Source: Symbiodinium natans
Lineage: Eukaryota > Sar > Dinophyceae > Suessiales > Symbiodiniaceae
Direction of reading: 5' to 3'
Length of the DNA stretch: 64,000 nucleotides
NCBI GenBank assembly: GCA_905221605.1
Contig: CAJNDS010002668.1
Span: 467,501-531,500 of the forward strand
In this document: positions 52,751-62,655 of the stretch, one piece after another
Layout: every line of letters begins with the position of its first letter
How positions within the stretch are numbered: the stretch's first letter is position 1
Notes under the pieces: generated by a model
Seen by the model: only the letters and a program-made list of their open reading frames with translations
Databases searched by the model: none
Told to the model about the DNA's origin: nothing
Made by a program: the position numbers and the translations under genes

Positions 52751-54099
52751 CAGCTAAGGTACGGCGCGAAACTCAAAGTGCCCACCATGGCCCACGTGGC
52801 TTGCATACCAGCAGGTCCGGGTTCAGGGTCTAGGGTTTTAGGGAAAAGGTTTAGGGTTTAGGGTTTTGCAGGTCCGAAGGGTCCATCGGTCCATACATCT
52901 AAAAGGGGTGTGTGAGGGCTTAGGGCTTGTGGAGTTTGGGGGCCCCTTTCAGTGTTCCCCTAAACCCTAAACCCTAGACCCAAGACCCTAGACCCTAGAT
53001 CCTAGACCCTAGACCCTAAACCCTAAACCCTAAACCCTAAACCCTAAACCCTGCACGAGCACCACACCCTGTGGGAGGAGCAAGGGAGGCGGCGCACCTC
53101 GACTTCGCCGCCAGCAGCTCGGGGCGCGAGCTGACGTTTTCCCTCTTCCTGGCAGCTCCGAGGATGCAACGTACTTGGAGGTCGAGGGTACTTGGGGTTT
53201 AGGGTTTAGGGTGTAGGGTTTAGAGGGTTTAGAGATGTTTGGAGGGTCTGGAGGGTTTAGAGGGTTTAGAGGGTTTAGAGGGTTTAGGGTTACCCATTAT
53301 ATCCCCAATAAAAACTGTACTTCTAAAGCCCTACGTCCGCTAAGTAGGTTGTCAGTACTTCCTATACTGGAGTCATAAGTACCCATGAACCTCAAAGCAG
53401 TACCATGTAGTACCCGTATTCTCTCGTTCTGAGGTTCTTGGGTTTTAGGGTCTAGGTAGAGGATTCCATCTACATCATTGAGCCGAAAAGGGCACCCCTC
53501 CTATTCTTAGGCTACTGGAGCAAACCCTAAACCCTAAACCCTAAACCCTAAACCCAGGATCAGTGGGCCGCGGAGGATGGTGGGGCCTTCAGAGCCTTCG
53601 TGGATGGAGACGACCGGGTGCTTTCCTCTCCCAGCGGCAACGGAGAGGTGGGGTTTAGGGTTTAGGGTTTAGGGGTTAGGGGTTTAGGGTTTAGGGTTTA
53701 GGGTTTAGGGTTTAGGGTTTAGGGTTTAGGCGTAAGGTTTGGGGTTTAGGGTTTGGTGTTTAGGGACACAATGCACAGATGCTTAGGATAGTAGAGTGGG
53801 CGACCTTTAACCTTTTAGGGTTTTTTTCGGGTTGAGGGTTCTTAGGGTTCAGGGGTCTCAGGGCTTTCAGGGTTTAGGGTTCCCTATATCATCCCAAAGG
53901 TTGAGCTTCGATTCCCATAGGATTCTGGACAACTAAGGATGCTGGGCAAGGATGTGTGGAGCACGGCGCTGATGTCTTCAAGGATGTCTTTCCAGAAGTT
54001 GGCCGATGCCTCATCTTTCAGTCCAAGCGCCTTTGGCACGAGATCCGGCCTCCCAACAAGAAGTTGTGGGTTCTCAGCTTGTTCGCCTACGCCGAGTGA
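52751..54099 (+). CDS. 2-oxoglutarate/Fe(II)-dependent oxygenase, prolyl-hydroxylase type, C-terminal core
   Basis: Exons 52751-52814, 53060-53154, 53558-53647 and 53938-54099 join in frame to TGA. They read KVPTMAHVACIPA, then AAHLDFAASSSGRELTFSLF, then DQWAAEDGGAFRAFVDGD, and finally GRCLIFQSKRLWHEIRPP then NKKLWVLSLFAYAE. The HxD pair (His-Leu-Asp near 53095), the DGG strand and the distal His (near 54037), followed by basic residues, are the hallmarks of the double-stranded beta-helix core of EGL-9/P4H-like oxygenases. These bind Fe(II) with His/Asp/His and 2-oxoglutarate with Arg or Lys; here a Lys at about +7 or +8 is the candidate. The substrate is unknown. Donors are GT, GC and GT. 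The N-terminus is not resolved: the frame is open back to an ATG at 52616, through repeat-like DNA. Confidence 0.7.
52959..53052. repeat. CCCTAAA / CCCTAGA array
   Basis: A central CCCTAGA/CCCAAGA block flanked by CCCTAAA, upstream of the oxygenase exon at 53060. Confidence 0.9.
53168..53395. mobile_element. family H element split by TTTAGGG-type array
   Basis: ACTTGGAGGTCGAGGGTACTT is followed by telomeric variants at 53195-53290, then ACCCATTATATCCCC...AGTACCCATGAACCTC. It lies in an intron of the oxygenase gene. Confidence 0.7.
53653..53764. repeat. TTTAGGG array directly after a donor
   Basis: Follows GAG|GTGGGG of oxygenase exon 53558-53647 by five bases. Confidence 0.92.
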
Positions 54100-54184
54100 A
54101 AAGGGCATCGGGCCATCACATCAGAGCATGGGAAGTTCCTTGAGCCCTAAACCCTAAACCCTAAACCCTGCATCACCTTGCGAG

Positions 54185-54255
54185 GAGGCGGCGCCAGCGC
54201 CCATAAAGGCAACAACGCCGCGGAAGCCGGTCTCGGGCCCAGCCGACTTTGTGAC
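54185..54255 (+). CDS. exon: EAAPAPIKATTPRKPVSGPA
   Basis: After GCGAG the frame continues DFV to a GTAAAA donor. It lies 85 bp after the oxygenase stop and may open the next gene. Confidence 0.4.
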
Positions 54256-54506
54256 GTAAAATGTAGGCCTAAACAATTAGAACAGGGTTTAGGCTTTCGG
54301 GTTTAGGGTGCATAATATAGGGGCCCAAATAATTAAAACAGAGCTTTGGGAGCTATTAACGAACATTTACAAAGAGGCCATAAAGAAATGATATTTGTAA
54401 TTGTTCCGACCCCTATATTAGGGATTTTTAGGGGCTGGTGGCAGCGACCCCGCTTAATCAGACATGTCGCCTAAGCTATAGGCGAGTTGAGAGTCGATGG
54501 GTTTGG

Positions 54507-54592
54507 GATTTGGGGTTTTAGGGTTTAGGGTTTAGGGTTTAGGGTTTAGGGTTTAGGGTTTAGGGTTTAGGGTTTAGGGTTTAGGGTTTAGG
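54507..54592. repeat. TTTAGGG array
   Basis: About 12 units. Confidence 0.92.
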
Positions 54593-54688
54593 GGGATTCG
54601 GGGTTCGGAGCTTGAGCGTTTCGGGCCCACATCGCGCACGCGCATGCTCGGCATCTCATGTCCAGCCCGTGCTCTGCCAAGACTGGAC

Positions 54689-54799
54689 CTACTATTTGCT
54701 TAAGAACCCCCAAAAAACAAAAAAAGATCAGTCCCTATATTACCCTTAATAAGGAAGAACATTTTTATTTTTTTGGGGGGTTCTTAAGCAATTAGTAGG
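54689..54799. mobile_element. family D element, well preserved
   Basis: CTACTATTTGCTTAAGAACC to GGTTCTTAAGCAATTAGTAG, 111 bp. Confidence 0.82.
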
Positions 54800-54889
54800 T
54801 ACTTCTACAGTGAAGGTCCACGCAGCTTCTTGCCACTTGTAACCTGGCGCTCGTTTGGACAAGCAGTGGGAGCACCCTCGCTTACTGGC

Positions 54890-54990
54890 TGATTCTTAGT
54901 ATGGAATGAGGGAATGAGGTTTCCTGCATACTCCCGCAAAGGGTATATATAGGGCCCTAATTCCCTCATTCTCCACTAAGAACCAGGGGG
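54890..54990. mobile_element. family L palindromic element
   Basis: CTGATTCTTAGTATGGAATG to CATTCTCCACTAAGAACCAG. The motif CATTCCCTCATTCCC recurs at 9181-9215 and 41486-41530. Confidence 0.68.
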
Positions 54991-55096
54991 TTTAATGCTG
55001 ATGCGGTCTGAGAGGGTTCGGACAGGTCATGAAGGGGCAAAGCACAAGGATGCCCAGGGACTGGATGGGATTATGAGATGCCAAGGCACGACTATG

Positions 55097-55190
55097 TGCT
55101 TAAGAACCTCCCCCCCCCCTCCAGAATCATCCCTATATTGCCCTTGAAAGGAAGTAGTTTTGATTTTTTAGGGGGCTCTGGAGCAAGCAG
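55097..55190. mobile_element. family D element, diverged
   Basis: GTGCTTAAGAACC, a poly(C) run, ATCCCTATATTGCCCTTGAAAG, then GGGGGCTCTGGAGCAAGCAG. Confidence 0.6.
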
Positions 55191-55345
55191 GACAAAAAAG
55201 GAGCAGGAAAAGGAGCCTCCAGGGGAATGGGAGATAGGAGAGTCAAGAGGCCTTAAATTAAAGAGGTTTAGGGTTTAGGGGTTTAGGGTCATGGTTTGGG
55301 GTTTAGGGTTAATGAAAGAAGGGCTAAACCTCAAACGCCTTGCAG

Positions 55346-55391
55346 GCTGCAGCGAACAGCGCTGAGCCACCGTGCACGGCCCAGAAAGCAG
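55346..55391 (+). CDS. candidate exon: AAANSAEPPCTAQKA
   Basis: Between TTGCAG and a GTCGTT donor. Short. Confidence 0.33.
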
Positions 55392-55445
55392 GTCGTTTTA
55401 CACCAGCCTTCTAGCGGTGCAGGACGTTCTTGGGGTTTGTTGTTT

Positions 55446-55565
55446 ATAGTTAGGACCCAGAGAAGGCCCTCATTCCCCTTTTTGTGCGGCTCAGGTTCAG
55501 GTATAAACCCCCTTTAAACGAAAAAGTGGTTCCCCTTTCTATCCCTTGGCTCCTCGGGGGTCTTC
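55446..55565. mobile_element. family K element, diverged
   Basis: AGGACCCAGAGAAGGCCC...CAGGTATAAACCCCCTTTAA...CTATCCCTTGGCTCCTC. Directly followed by a family H copy. Confidence 0.6.
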
Positions 55566-55708
55566 TTGGAGGTTCATGGTACTTATAAATCAATTACCAC
55601 TGTTCTTATAACTCTACTTATAACCATATTAGGGCACTTAAGGGGCTTACAAGTGGGTTCTAAGTACAGTTACAATTTGTTCATAAGTGCCATGAACCTC
55701 CAAGTAGA
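55563..55708. mobile_element. family H palindromic element
   Basis: CTTGGAGGTTCATGGTACTT to AGTGCCATGAACCTCCAAG. Inner arms TAACTCTACTTATAACC and GGGTTCTAAGTACAGTTA. Confidence 0.8.
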
Positions 55709-55719
55709 TATCAAAGGGT

Positions 55720-55855
55720 AGTTACATGGGCGCCCTAGTGGTGTCCCTTACTTCCTCAGAAAGGTTCTGACATATGGGCCCTTAGTTTGTATGAGGTATA
55801 TAAGATCTAAAGGTCCCCATTTAAGGGCCCATACGAAAGGACCATGTAACTACCC
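55720..55855. mobile_element. family G palindromic element
   Basis: AGGGTAGTTACATGG at the left, CCATGTAACTACCCT at the right. Diverged relatives lie near 17211, 34309 and 41612. Confidence 0.75.
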
Positions 55856-55952
55856 TGAACCCTAAACCCTAAACCCTAAACCCTAAACCCTAAACCCTAA
55901 ACCCTAAACCCTAAACCCTAAACCCTAAACCCTAAACCCTGAACCCTAAACC
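55856..55952. repeat. CCCTAAA array
   Basis: About 13 units ending CCTAAG, which is the acceptor for the exon at 55957. Confidence 0.92.
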
Positions 55953-55956
55953 TAAG

Positions 55957-57320
55957 ATGTGCCCTGAGAAGATAGGGCTCAGGAGACAGAAATTCCTCAG
56001 CCCCAAGAAGTCGAAGCTATCCGGCTTCCTGAGCCCATCCGAAGCCCTAAGCAACCCCAAAGAAGCCCTAAGCCCTCACCCTAAACGCCTAAAACGCCCT
56101 AAGGCTTGGGGGGTTTAGGGTTTAGGGTTTAGGGTTTAGGGTTTAGGCTTAGGGTTTAGGGTTTAGGGTTTAGGGTTTAGGGTTTAGGGCTACGCCCTAT
56201 AGACCTGTGCCACCAAAACGAGCTACAGGCCTCCTCGACAGTTCACTCCGGCTCCTGCTGGCACCATGGACGCCCAGCTGCAAGTTCCAGAGGTGCCCTC
56301 TCGAAGTTTTGGGTTTAGGGTTTAGGGTTCAGGGTTCAGGGTTTAGGGTTTAGGGTTTAGGGTTTAGGGTTCAGGGTTTAGGGTTTAGGCCGCAAAGCCC
56401 CAAACCCCAGATTCGGGTACAGGGTGGCTTGTCCGTAAGGACCTTTGTAAGGGATTGGAGGTCACAAGCCCATCGAGACAGGGAGTAAATCTTGGTAGGG
56501 TATGAGCCTTGAGGTACACGCTCATCACACACAGCCTCCTAAACGCTAAAGCCCTAAGCCCTTAAGCCAAGCGATAAACCCTCAACCCTGAAACCCTAAA
56601 CCCCATAAGCTTGAAAACCCTAAATGGTCGAGCCCGAAACCCTACCCCAAACCTTGAAACCCTAAACTACCCTGCAAGCTTCAAAGCCCTAAATGGTCGA
56701 GTTCGACCAGTGTCCGTGGTGTATCCGCCCCCGGCCCGTAGTTATAAGTAGAGTAAATTGGGCGATAAGGATCCTAACTTAGGTTGTAAGTCTAGAATTT
56801 GTGTTGTAAGGGGGCCCTTCCCTGCCTGCTGAGACTTTCCAAAGCCTTGCCGGCCGCGCGCCCTCAACCCTAAACCCTAAAATCCCGAAAACCCTACACC
56901 CTAAAGCTCTAAACCCTAGAACTCTAACCTTCTGGAACCCGAAACTCCGAAGACCCGAAATCCCTGAAAGCCCTAAAAGCCCTACTAAACCCTCAAAATC
57001 CCTGAAAGCCCTCAAAATCCCTAAAAGCCCTAAAAGCCCTAAAAGGCCCAAAAGCCCTAAAAGCCCTAGAAGCCCTAAAAGCCCTAAAAGCCCTAAAAGC
57101 CCTAGAAGCCCTAGAAGCCCTAAAAGCCCTAGAAGCCCTAAAAGCCCTAAAAGCCCTAGAAGCCCTAGAAGCCCTAGAAGCCCTCAAAGCCCTCAAAGCC
57201 CTAAAAGCCCTAAAAGCCCTAAACCACCTGCCGCACGCGCGAGTGTGAGAGTCGAAGCCCTGAAGCCAAGGAGCGCGTCATCGTGAGATCGGGCACGCGC
57301 GGCAGCCCCAGTGGCTTGGG
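55957..57320 (+). CDS. basic Ser/Pro-rich protein, three exons in phase
   Basis: Exons 55957-56043 (IGLRRQKFLSPKKSKLSGFL), 56242-56292 (FTPAPAGTMDAQLQVPE) and 57271-57320 (ERVIVRSGTRGSPSGL) are compatible in phase. The first exon starts with ATG directly after CCTAAG and ends at a GC donor that belongs to a CCCTAA motif (GAA|GCCCTAAGC). SP-K repeats suggest a phosphorylated or nucleic-acid-associated protein, but no domain was recognised. The intron before 57271 contains the 9-bp repeat array at 56960-57225. Confidence 0.42.
56960..57225. repeat. 9-bp variant array (CCCTAAAAG / CCCTAGAAG)
   Basis: About 25 units of a nonamer derived from the telomere motif. The open frame on the minus strand (Ala-Ser-Arg / Phe-Arg repeats) is an artefact of the period of nine. 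Confidence 0.93.
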
Positions 57321-57568
57321 GTTAGGGTTTAGGGTTTAGGGTTTCGGGTTTAGGGTTTAGGGTTTAGCATTTCTAGGCTCAGGGCTTTCAGGCCTTAGAG
57401 CGTCTAGGGTCCTGGGGGAAGACCGAAAGGCCCTAAGCTTAGGGTTTAGGGTGCAGGGGCCGTCGATGCCCTTTAAAACCTGTCACCCTAAACCATAAAC
57501 CCTAAACCTTAAATTCTGCCCGAAGCTGATCTCAGAGCATTCAGACAAGTCCCCCGTCGCATCAAGCC

Positions 57569-58480
57569 ATGCCTCTCTTTGAGCTCTCCAAGTTCTTGCC
57601 CCTGTGCCTGGCCTTGCAGGGGCACGCGGTAGATCTCCTCTGCGAGGATGCCGAGCCGCAAGCCCCGCGAGACGTGAGCCCTGGCTACGTGGGGGAAAGG
57701 CTCACCAGGTACGAGCCCTACGGCTCGGTTTTTGTCCCCAGGTTCGAGCAGGTAAACATCCACTGGCACCTGGGTGCTGAGCACCGCATGGACGAGCAGT
57801 ACGACCGGCGGCCGCCGGCGTGGGCGAGCAACGTGACGGTGGAGAAGGACGGCGAGCAGGAGCTTGTAGTGCCTGGCCTGTGGTGCCCCACAGACGGCAT
57901 CAATGACACACTGCTGGATGAAGACTCCTACACCTTCCAGCACTGCAAAGCCGCGCGGGTCGGCGGCGTGTACGAATTCCACTGGGTCTTCTCGACAGGA
58001 GGTCCTGGCACGCTTCAAGAGGATGGCAGCGAGGGAGAGCTTGGCATATCGGCGGGCTTGGGCGGTGCCTTCAATCGCACCAACAATGCCGATGTCATCG
58101 TGCGGGCTCAGGTGTGCCTCATCGTGCACGACCCTAATGCTACTGGCGGGCCGAACGACTACTTCAACGCCGACGGGAAGCCTTTCCTCGAGGAGTGGAG
58201 ACAGCCCCCAGCGGGTTCGGCTGTGCGCTACGTGGGCTCCACCACCGGAACCGCCTACGATGACGAGGTCTGCTCGCCTGTGGAGGTGAACTGGCACGTG
58301 GACCAGCGGTGCTGCCATCTGTCTGCCCAGGCCATGGACAAGCTGTGCGAGGAGATGATTGCGGTCGGTCTCGAGGCCGATGTCGCGCCGAAAGGCTCCC
58401 GGCGGCCCGTGGACCGGCGCTGGGTCTCTGACATCACGTTTCCCCTCGTCCCCATCGGCTCTGGCATCGTCGTGCAGTGA
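57569..58480 (+). CDS. delta-class carbonic anhydrase, intronless, 303 aa
   Basis: It encodes a zinc enzyme that interconverts CO2 and bicarbonate, important for carbon supply in marine algae. Residues 62-72 read VNIHWHLGAEH, the signature of delta carbonic anhydrases (diatom TWCA1 type), with His65, His67 and His72 as likely metal or active-site residues. A second conserved block VEVNWHVDQRCC lies at about 238-249. The N-terminus (SKFLPLCLALQGHAVDLL) looks like a secretion or plastid-targeting signal. The length is normal for the family. The ATG follows CATCAAGCC, and an AG at 57533-57534 could accept a spliced leader. Unlike every neighbour it has no intron and no telomeric repeat and is visibly G+C-rich, which fits a retrocopy or a late transfer. 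The minus-strand ORF over the same bases is a shadow. Confidence 0.9.
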   Translation: MPLFELSKFLPLCLALQGHAVDLLCEDAEPQAPRDVSPGYVGERLTRYEPYGSVFVPRFEQVNIHWHLGAEHRMDEQYDRRPPAWASNVTVEKDGEQELVVPGLWCPTDGINDTLLDEDSYTFQHCKAARVGGVYEFHWVFSTGGPGTLQEDGSEGELGISAGLGGAFNRTNNADVIVRAQVCLIVHDPNATGGPNDYFNADGKPFLEEWRQPPAGSAVRYVGSTTGTAYDDEVCSPVEVNWHVDQRCCHLSAQAMDKLCEEMIAVGLEADVAPKGSRRPVDRRWVSDITFPLVPIGSGIVVQ

Positions 58481-59100
58481 GGAGCGCGCCGGAGAAGTAC
58501 TGACATCGGAAGGACGCCTGAGGACGCTGTTAAATTTTGAGTTTTGCGGATGGCACCCCTTAGCCATCCCAAGTCGGAAAAATCTGAGCCGCAAGCAAGC
58601 CTGGCAGTGGACCCAAGTCCAGCTGGGAGTGCCCATGGCGGCAGGTTAGCCGGAGGGTGGTCGGTGCTTCCCTGTACATCCCCGCAGCATTGGCCGTCCC
58701 GCGGGATGCGTTGATATTTTCCGATTTGCCGTAATGATTTGCCCCCTGTTTCAAGGAAGGTTTTTGAGAAGGATTTCGAAGACCTCCTTACGATGTGCGG
58801 TATCCATCGCGCCGTCGCCAAAAAAATCGTTTTTCGGTACTGTGAGGAAGCATGCGTAACGATGTCAGTTGACTCGTGTTTGGCTGGGCGTCTGGCAATC
58901 TTCATTTGTTGTTTTGAGGTCCTTGATGCTCCAGCCCTTCTCGAGTCAACCACGTCTCCCTTTCTTGGGACATATGACATGGAACGTTTGCATCCCTGCA
59001 GTGTGGTTGCGAGGCTGCTGGGCAGGTGGCAAAAACCCCTATATTCTACAAAGTTGCCGCATCGTTGACCCCGCGTTGCTGTGGCTAGTCGGGTGGCAAC
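58481..59100 (+). other. 3' flank of carbonic anhydrase, no gene recognised
   Basis: Unique, repeat-poor sequence. An open frame from 58739 (TTG start) to 59068 reads VFEKDFEDLLTMCGIHRAVA, which may be coding, but there is no ATG or clear splice site. Confidence 0.35.
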
Positions 59101-59863
59101 AGGCCCTAAACCGTTTTGGTAACCCTAAACCCGAAACCCTAACCCTAAACCCTAAACCGTTTTGGTCTCCCCCTTCTTGCGGGGTCCAAGGCAGCTGATG
59201 GCGGTGCGTTGTCCGACTCGAGGATTCGATGGAGTTCTCGGGATGGCTTATGAGACTTCGGAATCCCTTAGAGTTAGGCCCTAAATGTTAGGGTTTAGGG
59301 TTTCGGGTTTACTGGTTTAGGGTGTACTGGTTTAGGTTTTCGGGGCTTGGAAGGGGTTAGGGTTGAAAAGGGCATTACTCTCTAACTCCTTGGCCCTGCA
59401 CAAGCGCATTCTAAGGTGATGAGACCCCATAATCCCTTGGAGTCTCACTCCCTTATTTAAAGAATTTTGCCTTAGACACGACAATCACTCAGAAAGGCCC
59501 TGACTTAGAATTCTCAGCCCCAAGACGCCTTGACAAGGCCCTTCAGAAGGATTCATGGAATTGGAGAGGTTTTTGAAGCACCCTAAGATCCCTTTTTCGG
59601 AAGCCACCTGGCGAGAGCTTAGGCTCTATCATCCCGTAAGGTCTGAGAGGGGTTGTGGGTTGAGGGTTTCCTGTGGATTGTCAGGCTCAATAGACCATCC
59701 CCTAAACCCTAAACCCTAAACCCTAAACCCTAAACCCTAAACCCTAAACCCTAAACCCTAAACCATCCTGGCAGGATGCCACTGTGCAACCAGCAGCGCG
59801 GGGATGGAGATTGAGATTTGATGGTCCATCTCTCACGTGGGTAGTTCTCCACCTGATGTTCCA

Positions 59864-59973
59864 CTACTATTTGCTTCTGAACCCCGAAAGAATAAAAGCA
59901 CAATAATCCCTACACTGCCCTTTTATAAGGAACTATAATTTTTTTTTGGGGGGGGGTTCTTAAGCAACTACTA
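59864..59973. mobile_element. family D element, well preserved
   Basis: CTACTATTTGCTTCTGAACC to GGTTCTTAAGCAACTACTAG, 110 bp. Confidence 0.8.
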
Positions 59974-61068
59974 GTCCATTTTTGGTTTAGAGGGTTGAAA
60001 GAGAAGGGTTTATAGAGATCATGCCTAGATTAGCAAACCTTGTACCTTAAGAAAGGCTATATTCCCACATATTGAATCAAGGTACATGACCTTTTCTTAA
60101 CGTTAAAGAAGGTATACTCAACCCCGAACCCCCCCCCCCCCCCCCCCCCCCGAAATCCCCTCCACCCCCTTGACCCTAAGCCACAAGGGGGTAGCTTAGA
60201 GATCTACCCGCATGTCTGCTGCAGGCCTTTGGCCTTTGTACTCTAAGCAAGATGCCAAGATGCCTGCCCCACAACGCGGATCGGAGACGCACGGGTTAGG
60301 CGCACACCCTACGCCCTACACCCTACACCCTACACCCTAAACCCTAAACCCTAAACCCTAAACAAAGAAAGGGTCTAGGGCAATGAGCCACTTCTTCCGA
60401 GTGGAAGTCGCTGTCATGCGTGTAATGCTGTGGATGGATGACCGATAGAAGGGTATCCATACAAGATCTGTACACTGTTTTGAGTTTAGGGTTTTGTGTT
60501 TGCACATACCTCTCTACAACATGGCGCACATCTCAGTAGGCTTAGGGTCAGTATCATGTCTGTGTGACACACTGATGCACCTGACATGTGTACACAATGG
60601 AATCAGCCATCAACGATCCAAGCGGATGCTGTGTGGTTTCAACATGAAGCTGCCCCTTTAGTTTAGGATTCAGGGCTTCGCGTCCTTGAACCCGAAACCC
60701 TAAACCCCTCCCAGCCCCGCCTGTAAACCCGAAAGCCCAGACCTCGAACTTTGGTGGGCACCTTGTGCACGTGGTCCGTCCGTGACCAGTTTCGTCTATG
60801 CGCCAATGCACCCCAGGGAGCCCCGATAGCCCTGAACTAGTGGAAGGAACCGTGAACGCGAGGGAGAACCACGGGCCCGTGTCAACTGGATACGATTTTT
60901 TTAGCATGCCTATAAATAGAACTCCACTTGTAGCTAGGGAAGCCCCAAAACGCTAACCCCAAGTAACTGGGGGGGGGGGGGGGGGAGCCCTCCCTTGTGC
61001 CAGCCTGAGAAGGCACCGAAAAAAGTGGCGAGAAAGGGCGAAGAAGTTCCTCTAGATACATGGCCGTA

Positions 61069-61157
61069 TGCTATATATATATATATATGCATGTGTATAT
61101 AGTTATGTATATATATATATACACGTGTATATATACACATATATATATATATATATT
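61069..61157. repeat. TA microsatellite cluster
   Basis: Three TA runs separated by short GTGTATA segments, partly palindromic. Confidence 0.9.
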
Positions 61158-61353
61158 GTTACAGAGTACAGTAATTCAGTATAGTCTGTGTGATATCATG
61201 GTGTATGGCAGGATACCAGGGCACAGTATGTTGCAGCATACCCCGCATTTTTTTCGAGTATCTCCTGGTTTCACATGGCATGGGATGGCATTCCATGGAG
61301 AACTGCAAGGTTACCAAACTCTGCTGCGCAGGCTGAGCCTTGCGCCCGGGTCG

Positions 61354-61469
61354 GGGTTTGGGGTTTGGGTTTAGGGTTTAGGGTTTAGGGTTTGGGGTTT
61401 AGGGTTTAGGGTTTAGGGTTTTAGGGTTTAGGGTTTAGGGTTTAGGGTTTAGGGTTTAGGGTTTAGGGT
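61354..61469. repeat. TTTAGGG array
   Basis: About 16 units with TTTGGGG at the left. Confidence 0.92.
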
Positions 61470-61673
61470 CTTCATGCCGTGGAGCTTCGGGCTCGAAGGC
61501 CGGCTCGAGCGAGCTTCGTCAGCATGTTTTCGGCGTGTTGTGGACAGGTCCTGACGACCATGGATTCCGAAGATTGAATCTCGGTTTAGGGTTTAGGGTT
61601 TAGGGTTTAGGGTTTCGGGTTTAGGGTTTAGGGGTTTTTCGGGCGCGCCCTCAGAGAGGAGGCTAGAAGCGCG

Positions 61674-61984
61674 ATGGCGCCGAAGGTGGAGGTCGGTCGG
61701 AGGCGGGTCACGAGTGGCTCGGAGAGTATGCTTGCTGAGATGGGCTGCTTGCCTAAAGCCACATCTCCCGGCCCTGCAACACCCCTAAACCCCCAACCCT
61801 CTGACCGAGTAAACCCTGCAAACCCCTGAGCCCCGAACCCCAAACCCAAAACCCTAAACCCCCTCCTTCCCCAACTCCGAAGAGGGTACCCTTATGATCA
61901 TGTGGTAACTGGGCTCCCAAGTCCTGCAGGCGTCCGGCTGCAGCTGTCCTGCTGCTGTCAGCTGGCCTGGTTGCCACAGGCAAC
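61674..61984 (+). CDS. N-terminal exons of a possible membrane or secreted protein
   Basis: Ex 1, 61674-61775, reads MAPKVEVGRRRVTSGSESML then AEMGCLPKATSPGP. Exon 2, 61922-61984, reads SCRRPAAAVLLLSAGLVATG then N. They join in phase 0 with a GC donor and CCCAAG acceptor, and the intron ends in a family C element. Basic residues followed by AAAVLLLSAGLVATG resemble a signal anchor. The next in-phase exon may be 62224-62256 (EQCVRLCKSQK). The function is unknown. Confidence 0.48.
61868..61921. mobile_element. family C right half at an acceptor
   Basis: GGGTACCCTTATGATCATG...TAACTGGGCTCCCAAG. The AG is the acceptor for the exon at 61922. Confidence 0.55.
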
Positions 61985-62223
61985 GTTCATCTTAGGGTTT
62001 AGGGTTTAGGGTTTAGGGTTTAGGGCTCAGGGCTGTGGAGTCACTGTGTGGAGGCGTCAGGAAAATCCTGTAAAGCCCTAAAAAACCCTACCAAAACCCC
62101 CCCAGAAGCCCTTAAAAACCCAATAAGATCCGACAGAATTCTATAAAGCCTGGTAAAACCCCATACAATCCTGAAACCCTGCAGAATCCTAAAACCCTAA
62201 AAAACCCGAACCCAACCTTCGAG

Positions 62224-62256
62224 GAGCAGTGCGTCCGGCTGTGCAAAAGCCAAAAG
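62224..62256 (+). CDS. candidate exon: EQCVRLCKSQK
   Basis: Phase 0 after TTCGAG. The frame continues KTPTLHHDVLPF. The donor is not clear. Confidence 0.33.
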
Positions 62257-62550
62257 AAAACCCCAACCCTGCACCATGACGTGCTTCCCTTTGCGGTTTA
62301 GGGTTTAGGGTTTAGGGTTTAGGGTTTAGGGCTATCAGGTTCAGGGTTTAGGGTTTTGGGTTTAGGGCTATCGGGTTTAGGGTTTGGTTGGGCAGGTGGG
62401 TCCACTCTCGTGTCGGGCTGTCTGCCGGAGCCTGAAAGGGCATTGTGCTGGGGCTCCTTGCCCGGGCTCACTCAGTCTAGGTTTGAGGTTTAGGGTTTCG
62501 GGTTTAGGGTTTGGGGCTAAGGGGCCTGATTCTGCAGCTAAAGGATCCAC

Positions 62551-62655
62551 GGTCTGCTTAAGAGAGCCCCGCAGAAAATTAAAATACTATTGCATTTAAG
62601 GACAATATAGGGAACATTGTTATTTAGATGTTTTCGGGGTTCTTAAGCGAAGAGC
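62551..62655. mobile_element. family D element
   Basis: GTCTGCTTAAGAGAGCCC to GGGGTTCTTAAGCGAAGAG. Confidence 0.68.

Larger units (their letters stand above)
59110..61640. other. no convincing gene
   Basis: CCCTAAA tracts at 59699 and 60302, one family D element, a poly(C) run at 60130, TA repeats, and a weak frame near 61475-61548. Confidence 0.45.

Noticed and set aside
56993-57196. Minus-strand Ala-Ser-Arg/Phe-Arg repeat protein
   Set aside because: It arises from the 9-bp repeat array, whose period is a multiple of three.
57509-58636. 375-residue open frame on the minus strand
   Set aside because: It is antisense to the delta carbonic anhydrase, which has a clear family signature. The minus frame is His/Arg/Val-rich shadow sequence.
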